Assembly (NCBI GenBank): GCA_024509875.1
Contig: JAMPIV010004259.1
Coordinates: 682,001 to 746,000 of the forward strand
DNA: 64,000 nt
Source: Oreohelix idahoensis
Taxonomy: Eukaryota; Mollusca; Gastropoda; Stylommatophora; Oreohelicidae
Reading direction: 5' to 3'
In this document: in pieces, positions 32,506-45,975 of the stretch
How positions within the stretch are numbered: the stretch's first letter is position 1
Layout of the letters: each line of letters starts with the position of its first letter
Position numbers and translations under genes: made by a program
Notes under the pieces: generated by a model
Database searches by the model: none
Told to the model about the DNA's origin: nothing
What the model saw: the letters and a program-made list of their open reading frames with translations, nothing else

Positions 32506-35500
32506 GTGTGACCGACCGACCGACCCACCGACGTACTTACGGCGGAAATTATGGTTGTGATGAATTTACCGTGATACAACGTTAAAATATCTCCAAATAT
32601 AAGGATAAAATGTAGTGATAAAAATAATGCGTAAGATACTAGGAGACATGCTCGCCCATGCCCGCATTTCCTACCGCCAGTCAAACTAACTAGTTAGACG
32701 TGCAGTCGAAACGGTTTACCCTTTGTAGACGGGAGGGAAACGGAGATCAAAAAAGGAAAAATATGACTGAACACGTGTTTGAATCTAGCAAGGCTAAAAG
32801 ACGCAATTGGTAGTAAAAGAAAAAAAATTCACGTCACTATTTGACACAATGTAAGGAAATGGACAAAAAAAGTCCGTAGCTCTTATTCGAAACAGTCATT
32901 TCTTGGACGTTTTTCGATACTTGGTTGTTTTATTTGAATTCAGCGGCAAACGCGGTAGAGAAGGTTCCCGAACAAATTTCAAAAAAACTAAACTTGAGAA
33001 AAAATTTGTTTTTTCTTAATAATAGAGTTATGAATATAAAACCTAGCTAGTTTGATAGCCCATCTTAAGCAAAGAACTAATATACTTTAAATTATACAGA
33101 CGGATAGATAACAAAGAAGATATTGACAAAAGACTGTATTGTTCATATCAGACTAGCGACTGTACTGTCCATACTTTCACTAAAGTTTCAAAATTTCGTC
33201 CTTGAGACACGCAAATGCAAAAATCAAGCTGTAATGAAAGAGAGGGGGAAGTTGGAGAATTGTGGCTAAAAATAACTTAGGAGGCTGATTTGTGCAGGGT
33301 ATTGCATGAAGTTGGTCCAAGAACCAAGCGTGTTTTTTATGAAAAAACAAGTAGAGACAGACGGACCAACAGACAATAATACATACTTGACTGAGATCTG
33401 ACTGAAATTTGACTTTTGGTTGTAGATTTGAAAAGTTAGGGGGGAAGTCTGTGATTGGGCAAATGTAATCATATTAGCGGGACAGAGATGCGCATTTTTG
33501 CCATTTGATACAATTCTGTCCAGGGACACAGTCGGTTATTGCCTGTGGTGTTTTTCCCAGAAGATATTACATACATTTAGTGGGACGCCATCATATAGCC
33601 AGCAGCTCAGCTGAGTTTTGCTAGCAATTAACTGTGTTCTCAATTCTGAATTCTGGTAAGAATGAAAGCATTTATTTTGTATATTTTAATATTTCGAGTG
33701 ATTGATACTGCCATATCATATAAAATGATTACGACAAGTAAGTGCTCGCTCTAGGTCCCCAGCCCAAGTTCAGGGTCTAGAGACAAACAAAAAATATATG
33801 GACGCCTAACTAAGACTATGGAAGGCGGATCTATTGGTGAGATCAGTGGGAACATATCACCTATCTTATTGAATAAAAGGAAACTATTGAACATATCTCA
33901 GATGCAATGCAGTCTTGGGGAACTGATACTATATGAAAACAACTGGGTAAGATGTGCTGTGTGGTCAGAGAGATCTGACCCATTCTGTGTAATGTTGATG
34001 TGTTGTGCTGTGTGTAAGAGTGGTGCAGTAAATAGAGTACTGACACATAGCACAAATTTTGTTTCAGAATTGTGAGTTTCTGTTGTGGCACTAGGGTAGT
34101 GCCACATAAGTAATCAAGATTACACAAGCAGATGTGTGTGCCGCCTAACAGTGGTGTCGGTGCAGTCTAGCATTGTATTCTAGTTACCGAGAGGAGTGGG
34201 CCACCGGAATTCAGCATCAGATCTTCACAGACAAGATGAGTGAATTAGTGGCCTGCTGAGGATTCACCAGAACTCTTAACTATTTATAAATATTTCCCCA
34301 TCACAATATACTGAATTTTGGGAAAATAGAACATTTTCTAAAGTCTATAAGACAATGGACAAAGCTAGTTCTAGTCACAGAGTGGGTGTGATGACACCAC
34401 CCCAACAGCACATCCAGTAATAGTTCTCCCAGAGACATTATAAATATAATTAATATTAACCAGTCTTATAAAATACCTATGTACACACATTCCATTTTAT
34501 TATGCCATATATTTATGCATTCCATTTATAACTCCATAACATTTCATATGTTCTGACCAACATAAAACATTGGTTCAGAACAAATAAATTAAAAAAAAAA
34601 AATTTTAATATTGAAACTAAAACAGTCTGAGTTAGTTCAGTGTGTTATAAATTTTATTAATATTATTAGACTTATTAATTATCTGTGTGTGTTTGTATAT
34701 TCTACTACAACACATTACATTTCAGTACCCTAGACTTTTAACGTAGCTACATTCATAATAGTAAAAGATATATGTTTGAGGTCGTAAGTGGTAGTAAGAA
34801 GGGCCTTCTGTAATTCACATAAACATTTATCTCAGGAGCCTTCACAGCTGACCTCATACATTACACTAGGTAACACAACAACCATACAGTACCAACCATA
34901 CAGTACCATCAAAACCGAAGAGAGTAATCATTGATTACTTTAGAGTTTAGAGTAACTAGAGTTTTCGGGCAACTCTGTAGTGCTCTGATATACTTTGTGG
35001 TTTTCTTTAGCAGTCCCAGGCTCTTAATATTCCGAATAGCTCCGAGGATTGAAGTGAAAGTAGAATGAGAGATAGTGGTTCCCAAGCTGTTAACAAATGA
35101 TTTTATCCTGCTAAGGTGAATAGTGATTCACAGGCGGCTCTTGAGTCATTTTAAGGATAATATTATTCTGCGTGTTAACGCTATAGAATATGTAATGAAT
35201 ATTTATAACTTCTTGCCAATGGTGGAGCGGTTGTAGTGAAGTGATAATGTGTAAACCTGCAGACTGGCAGGCAATAGATGAATAAATAGTGGTGATTTTT
35301 ATTTCAAGCGCTTAGCTGTTGATGCCACTACTAAGTAAACAGATTGAAAACCACTGACTCGATTAATAGTTATAGATACTGTAAAACGTAATGAGAAATG
35401 TTCACTGAATATTAAGAAAGATGATGATGGTAATCTATTTGAGATTTTGAGAATCAGTGTAACTTTTGAGTTGACACATTTTTATGTAATAATGAAAACA

Positions 35501-35580
35501 ATGATTCTCAAAGTTTTTGTCATGATGGAAACAAGAAAAGACAGTCTTGGCCTCCCTATCTAAAATAAGACAAGTTACTC
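32506..35580. other. non-coding stretch
   Basis: No convincing ORF. A perfect 9-bp stem, GTGGCACTA/TAGTGCCAC with a GGG loop, lies at 34085-34105. A 10-A run at 34591 and T/A-rich stretches are otherwise unremarkable. Part may be old retroelement sequence. Confidence 0.5.
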
Positions 35581-35584
35581 TACA

Positions 35585-36640
35585 CACACAACACTATGTG
35601 ACAACAAGACACATACACGTGAAAAACTACGGTAAATGGGTATGGGTCTGACCAACACACAAAGTTAAATTATAAATTATTTGTTGTTTATTATCACTAA
35701 AACTTATTACAACATCAAATACCCAGAGATATCAAGAATCATACATATAGAGGAAAAAAGAAGAATGGTGCGCCTTCACTGTATGGAGAACACTCAAAAG
35801 ATATTAATCCAAAGGTTGAAGGTTGGCACTTGGTTACAGAAATAAACAATCTTGGTGCAATATAAGATCAAGTAAGAAAATCAGACAATCAACTTAATAG
35901 ATATTTCCCAGCAAACAAAAATCATCACAAACTCTCTCACTCAGTGGCCACCTCTCACTCTTTTACCTGTTGTCTTTTAACCGTGAGTCTGTGGTATCCC
36001 TTGGTTATAGAATATCCCTCGAAAAATCCATCCCTTTTTACTGTGATTAATGTACCACCTCCAGCTGTCAAGGGTAAAAATTGGCCCCAGTTCCCCCCCC
36101 CCCCCCCAAAAAAAAAAGAATGAGGTTAACGCCGAATTTGCTACACTCCACGATAAATCCTGGTGGCGATATAATTCCTAAAGGTTATCGTCACTGTCCT
36201 AAACTATCCATGTTTCCTCCGATGAGGGTGCACAGGGGGAGAATAAGTCTAGACACAGGAACTACAACTGAATAACTCCGTTGCGACAACGCTTGCAGTT
36301 TATGGGCGGGCGGGGAAAAACAGGAGAATAGTGTGAGAATCCTCGATGTTTTGACCATTTAAGAGAGGGGATACTCCTAGTATCCGGAAAAAATCTGGTT
36401 TCTCCTAATCTTAAGGATGGCGATGATTGATTTTTTTTAACGGCCGACTCTTTGCCAGAGTGCCGGTCCTGCACAGTGTATAAAATAGGTACTCCACTGT
36501 CGTACAGATTGTTGTGAGTTATTTTTGGCCCGTCTGAGTAGAGTGGATGGTGATAGGTACGTGAGAAGGGTGTGAGAAATAGATTTCACGGGTGGTAGCT
36601 TAAGGGAAAAAAGATATGTCTCTAGAATGATTTTCTCTAT
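35585..36640. repeat. diverged repeat, copy A
   Basis: Shares with 36718-37400 a series of blocks: GTGACAACAAGACACA, GGGTCTGACCAACACACA, TTGTTGTTTATTATCA, CCAAAGGTTGAAGGTT and AGTGGCCACTCTC-like. It carries a C-run then A-run (about 36096-36118). The order of blocks is the same in both, so they are a tandem pair of one ancient repeat. Element type unknown. Confidence 0.65.
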
Positions 36641-36717
36641 TCCAGACTATCTATACGACTGTAATTTAGTACAGGATAACATTGCCATCCTCATACATAT
36701 AAATATAAGTTTAACTA

Positions 36718-37410
36718 CACACACACACAGCAATGTGACAACAAGACACACAAACGTGAAAAACAACGGTTAATTGGGTTTGGGTCTGACCAACACACAC
36801 AGTTAAGTTTCTTTGTTGTTTATTATCATTAAACGTGACAACATTAAATATCTAAAGAAAAGATCAAACAAATCAGATTTACATACATATGAAATAACAA
36901 AAATAGTTGCGCCCTCCCTCTATGGAGAAAAGAACCCAAAGTTAATAACCCAAAGGTTGAAGGTTAGCACTGTGATACAGAGTAGACAGTAGAGTAAACA
37001 AATTCTGACTCTATAAGTACAGTAAAGTAAACAAATTAGGCAAATCCAGAGTTAGTAAAATCTCTGTAACAAAGAAAAATATTCACTCTCTCTTGCAAAC
37101 AGTGGCCACTCTCTCATTCTTACCTCCTAGGAGATATTCCTCGGCGTACAACTATCCTGTTCATTTCCCACATTGGCCCCAGTTCATCCTCTAACAACAA
37201 CTTTTGAGGGGAACGCCAAATCTGGTAGTTTTTCTAGCTAACAAATGTTATTGTTAATAGTCGGTGTAGGAAAGTGCTCTTGTAGTTCACAATTAAATAG
37301 AGGCAAATACTTCCAGTATCGGAATACGTCTGGTTGCAAAAAATGTTACAATGATAAATGATGATAATCCTATCGGCTGACTCTATTCTGACTGTCGATT
37401 CTGAAGCAGC
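36718..37410. repeat. diverged repeat, copy B
   Basis: Second copy of the 35585-36640 repeat; shared blocks run from GTGACAACAAGACACA to CTCTC...TTACCTCC and the later GGGGAACGCC. It passes directly into the repeat family at 37415. Confidence 0.6.
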
Positions 37411-37414
37411 GTAA

Positions 37415-38958
37415 ATTTATGGATGCTTTGCTTGAATACGACTGTCAGAAGTCGGGGATAAATGTTATCTTTTGTACACCCCAGTGGGCTGATAAAATTG
37501 AAACAATATTGCTGGGTTTGGTAAGTCCAGTTAAATTGCTTTTAATGTCAGAACTGTTCTCATGTATGTTTAGCGCGTACGCTTATAATGAAGATCGGTA
37601 CCGCTCAAACCAATTTGAGGCACAGGTAACTAACTGTAAAATTTCCCAGACCAAAACAAACAAAAGAAAAGACCGCTGGACGTTCTTGATCAGGTCTGCT
37701 AAGAATATAAGAAAAACAATTATGGAAAAATGCTACTCTTCCATATATATATATATATATGGACACTGACGGGGACAAGATGGTCTCTTATCCACTCCGT
37801 CAGTCCTGATTAAAGTTAAATGGCACAGGTGTTTTCTTTAGCCTACCCTATCGTGCGTCGCTCAGCGAGTGTAGGTTGGATTGAGTTATGCTTCTCTCCT
37901 CCCCTCCCCCACCCTGCTCGTGGTTAACGATCAGTATACAGTGTCAATTATCACAAACTATCGCCGGTCGTTAAGTAGCTATTAATTTGGTCGGAGTCTG
38001 AAAATAATGGGCCCTTATAATAAATACGCACAATGAAATAAAGCGTGAATTATTTTCTGTCACTATCAGTCGCGCCTAGCATATAATCCAGTCAACTAAA
38101 ACCGTCTCTTCTTGTGTGAGAAAGCGTGTCGTGAAAATTAACATTATAACTGAACATCTGGTATGAAATAGCTACGCGTTATTTTATTTCACTAGTTTTA
38201 CCAGCTAGATAATCTAAGTGAATTATAATGGTAAAATCTAACACTTTTAATTGGTAAAAGCTAACACTTTTAAACACGTAAGCACTAATTTCTATTACCA
38301 GAAATCAGAATGAAAAATCCCCACGACTTGCTAATAACAAATTTAACAAAATGGTTCTAGAACTGCGTGCTTAGAGTATTCCAAAAATTCTGAGTGACAA
38401 CTGATAGCAGGTTTAAGAAAACACAGTTTATATATCATTATATTTCTCTGATCTATAGATGTTGTTAATTTTCGCGCTACCGTGTGTAACGGAGAATCAG
38501 AAACAGAGTTACAAGATAAAGGCTTACAGGTCGCACTGTTGGGCGTTGCTAATCGACATCAGAAGAATTCTTACGTCTAACGGGTCTCTCGAAGATTTTG
38601 CCCGTAGTCTACTTCAAAGCGTACTCAGGGAACCCTGGATTTCCCTTCGTAGACTTCAAAAGATTCTGTGTTTTTCACGTGCAGTCTGTCAGGTATCGTA
38701 TGATTGACAGATTAGCTCGCGTGAGAAGACGAGGTAAACAAACCTGATTCGCTACCTGTTATGACGGGCAGGTCACAAAAGTTTGTAAACACTTCGTTTG
38801 CTTGAGTTCCGCGAGAAGAGGCGTGGATGAAAAAAAGTAAGCTTGTGTGAGTAAAGACAGGCAGTAAATGCATGGTTTTACTAGCAAATCATAGAGCGCT
38901 ACGAGATTATATAGACTGTCATATTACTGTAGGCTCTCTTTCCATTATACGTCACATC
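37415..38958. repeat. diverged large repeat, copy 1
   Basis: The left part (GCTTGAATACGACTGTCAG..., AAGACCGCTGG, AGGTCTGCTAA) recurs at 38960-39540. The right part (GATTGACAGATTAGCTCGCG to CCATTATACGTCAC) recurs at 42580-42835. An open frame at 37419-37769 has no recognisable protein and overlaps a TA run. Unknown element class. Confidence 0.6.
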
Positions 38959-38959
38959 C

Positions 38960-39900
38960 ACTTGAATACAACTGTCAGGTTTCGGGGGAAAAAAATGATC
39001 ATTTCAGGTATACGCCACTGTGGGCTGTTAAAATAATATCGTGGATTTGGTAAGTCCAGTCATTAAAATTTAGTCACAGAATATCATCCGACTAGTAAAA
39101 AGGAACCCGTTACACGCCCATTGAGGCATATTGGGAATATGGTGTTAGGCCCATATTATCTTGACCGTCGGCACACGAGGGGTGATGTGGTCGGCATCAC
39201 GCCGGCCGCCTTAACCTTCCCAGAGTTGCTCTGGTACCCATTTGGGGCTGGGTCGACCCAGGAGCCGTTTGTGGCCTAAAAAATTCTCGCCTCATCTGGG
39301 GATCAAACCATAGACCACTGCGCTAGGAAGCCAGTGCACTAACCACTATGCTACCGCGGCTCCCTAAGTACACACATTATAAATGAAAAAGACCGCTGGT
39401 CGTCCACTTGGGGATTAGGTCTGCTAAAAATACAAGAAAATATTTGTGGGAAAATGCTTCCATTCTACATAAAAAAATTACGGTCGAGGACAAAACAATC
39501 TCTCATCCGCTCTGTCAATCCTGACGAATAGACGAAATGAAAAGATACGCATTGTTTGCCCTGCGGCCTATACACACTCACAGACGTTCGCAAGCCGCTG
39601 ATTTGGTTCGGACCAAGTCGATAATGACTCGCCCTCACCGTCTCGCAGCCAGCGGGTCACTCACACTGTGTTATATTTTTTTCCAATACGCAACACGTAC
39701 AACATAGATCACCTATCCTTTAGTTCGCTATTAAATCGTCAATGTCTGTTACTTTGTCGTATTGGCCTTTAAAAAATAATAGACGCTATAATAACAATAA
39801 TTACAAATGAAATATGAACATTTACTCTTTTCTCCCACTGTCAGTCGTCTAACGCCTCTGTAGCGAAAGGTTTTCCTAGTGTGATGATGGTGGTAGAGAA
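38960..39900. repeat. diverged large repeat, copy 2, interrupted by a SINE
   Basis: Starts head-to-tail after copy 1 (CACTTGAATACAACTGTCAG). After the SINE at 39099-39362 the similarity resumes (GAAAAAGACCGCTGG, GTCTGCTAAAAATAC, TCTCATCCGCTCTGTCA). So a tandem pair was later hit by a SINE. Confidence 0.6.
39099..39362 (-). repeat. tRNA-derived SINE (family 1), copy in large repeat
   Basis: Same family and orientation as 27787-28057, about 85-90% identical by eye. It has the head GCCGCGGTAGCATAGTGG, a B-box-like GGTTTGATCCC and body GGGTCGACCCAG. The target duplication is not clear here. Confidence 0.88.
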
Positions 39901-41765
39901 GAAGTAGAATCTCTCTCCAGAAAGTATGAAGTTCCAGTGCCCGAGAAGTACACTGGTATCACAATTGAGTTACGGCTGTGAATACTCTGAGCTGGACAAT
40001 AGATTTAGACCTCAGAAGTATACGTTGCCACTTTCGCTATAGTAACCCTATGTGATAATATAATTAAATTAGAAAAAGTAACTCAAAATTTAACAGTTAA
40101 AAATTTACCAAGTCAAATGAGTAGAATTTCATAATTTATTATGTACATCTATATATTCTTGTAATGAGAAATGGGTGTTGGAATAGGGTAAAATGTATGA
40201 TTATTTATAGTTACAAATTAAAATAAATAATAGAAAAAAATCTTGGATGAAACTTCCAATGCAATTAGAACAGTCTGTCACAGTATACTGTTTATGTATT
40301 GCTATCTAGTTTCTAGATGATATCATCATTGACCATCGCTTTAGAAACGGCTCACAGTGTTTGTTGGATTGTATACAGAAAAACTTATCTATCCTGTGTT
40401 GTTTCGAGGTTCCTGAGACACACATGAATCTGGAAGACTTTTCTTCAGCCCGCCCTATAACTACGGGGGACTAAGGTGTTGAAGATTGGTTGACCTCTAG
40501 GCTTCAGTTAGCAGGATCAACGGTCTTCAAGTCTTTTGGGTAAATTCGGTCAGGAATGATCATAAAACTCGATCATAAAAACCTGGAACAAAAGGTAATA
40601 GGTGGCCATGGTGTTTCAACAATCTCACCACCAACTGCTGTTCATGATGCGACCATGTCTTCAGTGTTTGTATATAAATGAATGAATCATGGTAGTATGT
40701 TACAGAGATAGCATGATAAGATAATGTCTACTGTGCAGAATTAACAAAATACATGAATAAATCACATGTTATGATACATGGGTACGATATAACCTTTGCC
40801 TTCCACTCATGGATGCTAAGTCACTTATGTACTTGCTGGTATGTCATAAGCTTAAGGCAAAGAACTAGCCATGATATATTTGGCTAACCAATTAATGGTT
40901 ATGCTTCCTGACAATGCCGGTGGAGGTTATCTCTGGTTAGCGTCATTCCCTTTTTATTATATCTGATACTATAAAATCGTAAATAAAATCTGAAATAAAA
41001 TTATATTAGTCATACATATATCTTTAATAAACTTACATACCCTCTTAGGATTTATAAGCTCACGGGGAGACTATATTGGTTGAAGTTAATCTGCCCTGCA
41101 TGCAGCGTGAAAAAATAACTTTTCTTGCAGATACTGTCTTCCAGTTTCTCACTCTGGCTTCTGGATTTGGTGTGTGTGATTTTCAACGCGCCGCTATGTC
41201 CTTATATTTGGGTCTCTCGCCCGTCCGAGAAAGCACACATTGAAGTCCCATAACGTTTTCGTTTCCTCTCCTGGTTTGAGGCGATTTTGAGGCAATCTGT
41301 GCTTTTTCTGTACTTGTTTTCTCTTCTTTTCACTACACACTTATATCCTTCCTTCCTTCCTATGTATCCTTTCATTTTCCCCATATGGGGCTTTCATTCT
41401 ATCCTAGTTTTATCGCAATTCGTTTAATCATGTATGTATAATAAATTTTTAAAGATTATTAGCTAACTTTTAGCAGATGTGATGATGATGAAAAATGTTA
41501 ATTATTTTTAAAACTATTTATATTTGAAAAATATCCTTTTGGATATCATTTATAGTCTATCTCCTTTGGTGAATTATTTTATTTAATTGTATTCCAACCA
41601 GGCGTTTTCTTGTAGTTTTAAATTTAATTTCCTGTAAATGCAAACTTTTAAAGTCAGTCATTCATTCCTATGTTCGCTATCCTACCTTTTTCAATACCAT
41701 CCGGCTGAACGTGTCACATTTTTTCCGCCTACTTCAAACTTCAAAGCAAGCTCCGTCGCGTGTTA
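39901..41765. other. non-coding
   Basis: AT-rich, no ORF over about 60 codons and no repeat recognised, except short TTCC-type runs near 41350. Confidence 0.5.
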
Positions 41766-41773
41766 TCCTTGCG

Positions 41774-41778
41774 CTGTG

Positions 41779-41815
<37 letters not shown>
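41774..41815. repeat. (TG)n microsatellite
   Basis: About 21 TG units with one CG interruption. Two open frames run through it only because the repeat lacks stops. Confidence 0.95.
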
Positions 41816-41816
<1 letters not shown>

Positions 41817-42089
41817 GCGCTACACATTTTTCTCACAAACAAAGCAAGAGGTACCAAATCTCGCTACAGCCTCTAAGTCCGGTCTGGTTAATAGTCGATT
41901 TTATTTCTCTGTCTCCTGGAGAGTTAAGTGCCGAATCGGTCTACGCTGTAAACATAACTACGGTCTCTAGTCTCAGTTATAAAGCAGTCGGGTGGCGTGG
42001 TCTAAACATTTTTACTTGGATATCTGTTTATGAAAATTTGCTACGTGTTAATTTATTTAATACGCCTTACTTGCAAGAAAAATCGAAGT

Positions 42090-42840
42090 GAAGTATAGGG
42101 GTTTAACTTTAACGGCTGTCACCGTGCAAGACTTCTAATACTTAGAACTATTTTCCTCTTACCAGAATCCAGAATGAAATCTCAACGAATCACTTGTACG
42201 CAGTATTCCCTGAAAGAAAATGGTTTCAGGACTGCACGCTAGACTCTTCGAATTTCTGACTGACGACTGATGACGGGGTTAGAAACAGCAGTATATATTG
42301 CTCTTGATCTCTAATGGCGTTATTTTGCACTCCTGTGTGGGACAAAAATTCAGAAGCTAGAGTTCCCAAGATGAAAGGCTTTACGTCACGATCTCTCAGA
42401 GTTTTTCGTCTGGAGCTTTGCCCGCGATCAAAACACTTTTGTTCTTTTAGCGGGCTTCACCTTAGGATGCCCGTGCTCAAGATCGAAGAGTACTAGGGGA
42501 TTTCTAGATTTTCCCTGGGTGAACTTCAAAGGTTTCGTTCCGTTACTCTCACGTGCTGTCTAGCTCTCAAGTACTATATGATTGACAGATGAGCTCGCGT
42601 GAGTGGAACGAAGTATAACCATAGCGTGATTTGTTTCCTGCTATGACTGCGAAGAATGTAAACACCGCGTTTGCCATTGTTTAAAGAAAAGAGGGCGGGG
42701 ACAAAAGGGTAAGCTGCAGAAGACAGGACAGGTAGTTTAATGCATGTTTAGCTAGCAAATCAAAGAGTAGCTATATGGTTACAATAGGCTGTTAGATTAC
42801 TGTAGACGCTTTTCCATTACACGTCACAAATAGGACCAGA
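42090..42840. repeat. diverged large repeat, copy 3 (partial)
   Basis: Corresponds to about 38270-38955 of copy 1: TACCAGAATCCAGAATGAAA, ATGGTTTCAGGACTGC, TTGACAGATGAGCTCGCGTG, and the end CCATTACACGTCAC. Diverged, with small indels. Confidence 0.6.
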
Positions 42841-43372
42841 TAGAACTAGAGTTAGAAGGAAATGAAACTATACATAATATGGTTGGTTTTGTAAATAGGC
42901 ATGCTTTAATATTCTTATATTCAACTTTTAATCTTAATAAACATTTTATTATTTACTGGATTGTCGTCAGTAATTAAGCTAATTATTGTTAGTTATTTTA
43001 GAAAATGTTTGTCAGTGAAACAGTTAGTTATCATGGTGACTTTGTTAAGTGTCGTCAGTGACTTATGTGCTGCTGTGAGATGAACTGTGTTAACAAACTA
43101 AGGTGAGCTCTAACATTTCATTATGAAACACCATGAAACACCAGCACGTAGTAGCATTCTCATCCGGTTGAGCAAGGTTGCACACAATTCTCTCTTGATG
43201 GTGGAAATCAACATCAAAGGCGAATAGCCTTTCAGACCACTGAACACTTATAAGAACACTTACATGAACATAACATGTGTCTGGTGTTAATAAGGTGCAA
43301 TCTGACTGAACATTGAGAACATTTGAACACTTGACATTTCAACACGTTAATATACAAACAGAGGTGGCACTG
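42841..43372. other. non-coding
   Basis: No ORF and no repeat recognised. Confidence 0.5.
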
Positions 43373-43430
43373 TCATATTAGTAACTGTTAACATGTACAA
43401 CACCTATAAATGTTAGTAACTGTTAACATG
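43373..43430. repeat. ~35-bp satellite, island 5
   Basis: About 1.7 units ending in TGTTAACATG, which is duplicated beyond the following LINE fragment. Confidence 0.82.
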
Positions 43431-43637
43431 CCTTTTTCTTCTTCTTCTTTGATCCTTAGCCGCCGACCGTCAAAGCAGTCAGTGGCCATCACGCCTAGTG
43501 GCGTCTTGTAGGGCAACAACAAATTGATTCCACTTTGCTAGGTCGGTGGCCATCCTTCGTACAGTGCCCCAACTCTGGTTCATTCTTTGCATCTCAGCCT
43601 CCACAGTCCTCCGCCAAGTTGTTTTTGGTCGGCCTAA
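43431..43637 (-). pseudogene. 207-bp LINE 3' end inserted in the satellite
   Basis: Reverse complement of 52310-52515 (CCGACC...AAACAACTTGGCGG to the GAA tail). It is flanked by the 10-bp repeat TGTTAACATG (43421-43430 and 43638-43647), part of a satellite unit. Confidence 0.92.
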
Positions 43638-43690
43638 TGTTAACATGTACAACACCTATAAATGTTGGTAACTGTTAACATGTACAACAC
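43638..43690. repeat. ~35-bp satellite, island 6
   Basis: About 1.5 units; its last five bases (AACAC) are the target duplication of the next element. Confidence 0.82.
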
Positions 43691-45661
43691 TGTGACGAAT
43701 TAGTCGTGCACTTTTCATAACTCTCATTCACTCCGGCAGTATTTCTTCATTTTTCTCACTCATCGTCCTATTATTTGGCATATTTTTTGCCCTATAATCT
43801 TTTACCGTGACCACTCCCCAGACGTTTTTACGTTCCGCCAGGTGAACTGTGGTATTCTCGTAACAATACCCAGTCATTATCACCGGTCAGCGGTAATACG
43901 TTTATCACTTTGAGTCGTCGGCCAGCTTTGATAGGAGACGATCCTCGTTTGACAATATGGACTCTTACAAGGATGAATAGAATACCGTATTGTCCGTCTG
44001 AGAAATCAGTCTGGAGGATTCACACACACACACACACACAGGCGATAATGAGATAATCGTTTTCGCTGGGCCCGTCTCGGTATCAATTTTACCGATAACC
44101 TGTCTGAGAAGACAATATTTGAAGGTAGCATCTGGACATCAAATAAGTTACCAGATTTGTTTGTGAGTTGGCGGAAATATTACCGCATTATTTAAAAGAG
44201 GTCACGCGATGGAATTTTAATATGTAATATTTTAAAACACGGGGGAAATTATGAATTTAAACACCCCAACCCAGATAGTGCTAAAGAGCTCACCATTGGT
44301 TTGATTTGAGAGCTAGAATATACTTTTGTTCTCATTGGCAAGTTTGCCGGGAAGTACAATCTGGGAATTGAACTGAGAATGAGAGATATAATCTAGCGAA
44401 ACCAGAGACACTCATGAAAGTCTGCATCGCATCGTCATTTGAGCAAACTCCCAGAAGCCAGTGAGACATCGGAAACAGAATTCCATAATTATAAGTGAGA
44501 GATCGAGTATTTGGGCAACTTTAGAACTTACAACTACAGTAAGCGCTGGTGATTGTTTATGGCTAATCGTGCGGAAACCCGACAGCAGAGGTGATGAGTG
44601 ATGATTTCATCACATGTGCCTCAAGTGTATCATATCATTTTGTGAGATATATGTAACTTGTCAATGTTAGTTCAGGCACAAATTATTATTCGCGCTGTCC
44701 AGACACATTTTCCCAGTTTAATACCATGAAGAGTACTGGTGATTTTTAATCATCTTCTTTGAGCTACGCTGTGTACTAAAGAATTTAATTCTTCTGGGAG
44801 ATTAACAATGGTGGGTGGACAGCGAGAAGATGCGTCTTTTAAGCTTCCAACTCAGTGTACTTAGCAGAGGCATTTGTTCTTTCTATTTTGTCTAAAAAGT
44901 TCGTGGTTACAAGCTATCAGACGGTTTGAAGTACTAACGTTACTACGCCGCTAGTGTGAGAGAAGAGCATTAACACTGACCGCCTATATTGGACGAGTTA
45001 TGTGGAGAAGTGCATTCATTACCAACAAGAAGTTACGGAAATCACGGTGACAGGACTCACCTAGATCAGTTAAGTCCTGATTAAAAGGCATCAGCAAAAC
45101 AGACTTTTATCACTCCCCTATTAAGTCTCTATGAAGACGCTTTCATCTAAAATTTCACCAATCTTTCCATATTTATTTTAACCCGTTAAAGATTAATTTA
45201 CTATTAAAATTGTTACATGTTATTTTAAAACTAAACAAACATAGTTGATTCAGTTATTACATGTATAAAAGCAAACGTATGAGCCAGAATATTTAATATA
45301 TTTATACATCTAGACATTTATTTACCTCTAAACAGAGCTATTCCATTAAAGGAGGAAATTCGCTGAATTAACTCAGCTGTGAGCTTGAACGGGCTAAAAA
45401 CTATTGCTTAAATCCTTCACAAAAGGCGACGAATCAGATATAAGTTAAAAATCGTTCAGCCCAATGCAACATTGTTCTTGACTTCTGAAGATATCTTGTG
45501 AATGTTTGCTTAAGGTAGAAGCGTCATTACCCTTCTATCTACATCTCTGCCAAGAGTAATCTTGTGCGAAGGTAGACACATTTGACGACCCATTTAGATA
45601 CTCTTGAGTTTTGGCCACTGTTGGACCACTACTGCAAAGCAGGGGAGGTAATTCCGTGACA
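43691..45661. mobile_element. 1.97 kb LTR-like unit with 5-bp target duplication, no coding region
   Basis: Starts TGTGACGAATTAG and ends GTAATTCCGTGACA, with AACAC on both sides (43686-43690, 45662-45666) inside a satellite unit. TG...CA ends and a 5-bp duplication suggest a solo LTR. The ends also form a weak inverted repeat, so a non-autonomous DNA transposon is possible. It holds a (CA)10 run at 44021-44040 and no ORF of note. Its last ~470 bp match 27290-27719. Confidence 0.68.
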
Positions 45662-45975
45662 AACACCTATAAATCGTAGTAACTATTAACATGTACAACA
45701 CCTACAAATCTTACTAATTGTTAACATTTACAACACCTATACATCTTAGTAACTGTTAACATGTACAACACCTTCGAATTTTAGTAACTGTTAACATGTA
45801 CAACACCTACAAATCTTAGTAACAAGTAGCAGGTATTACACCTATAAATCTTTGAACTGTTGGCATGTACTACATCTATAAATCTTAGTAACTGTTAGCT
45901 TGTACTACATCTATAAATCTTAGTAGCTGTTAGCTTGTACTACATCTATAAATCTTAGTAACTGTTAGCTTGTAC
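45662..45975. repeat. ~35-bp satellite, island 7
   Basis: About nine units, grading from GTTAACATGTACAACACC to GTTAGCTTGTACTACATC forms. Confidence 0.9.

Noticed and set aside
41638..42091. Two ORFs of 110-126 codons with VCVCVCV stretches
   Set aside because: They run through the (TG)n microsatellite.
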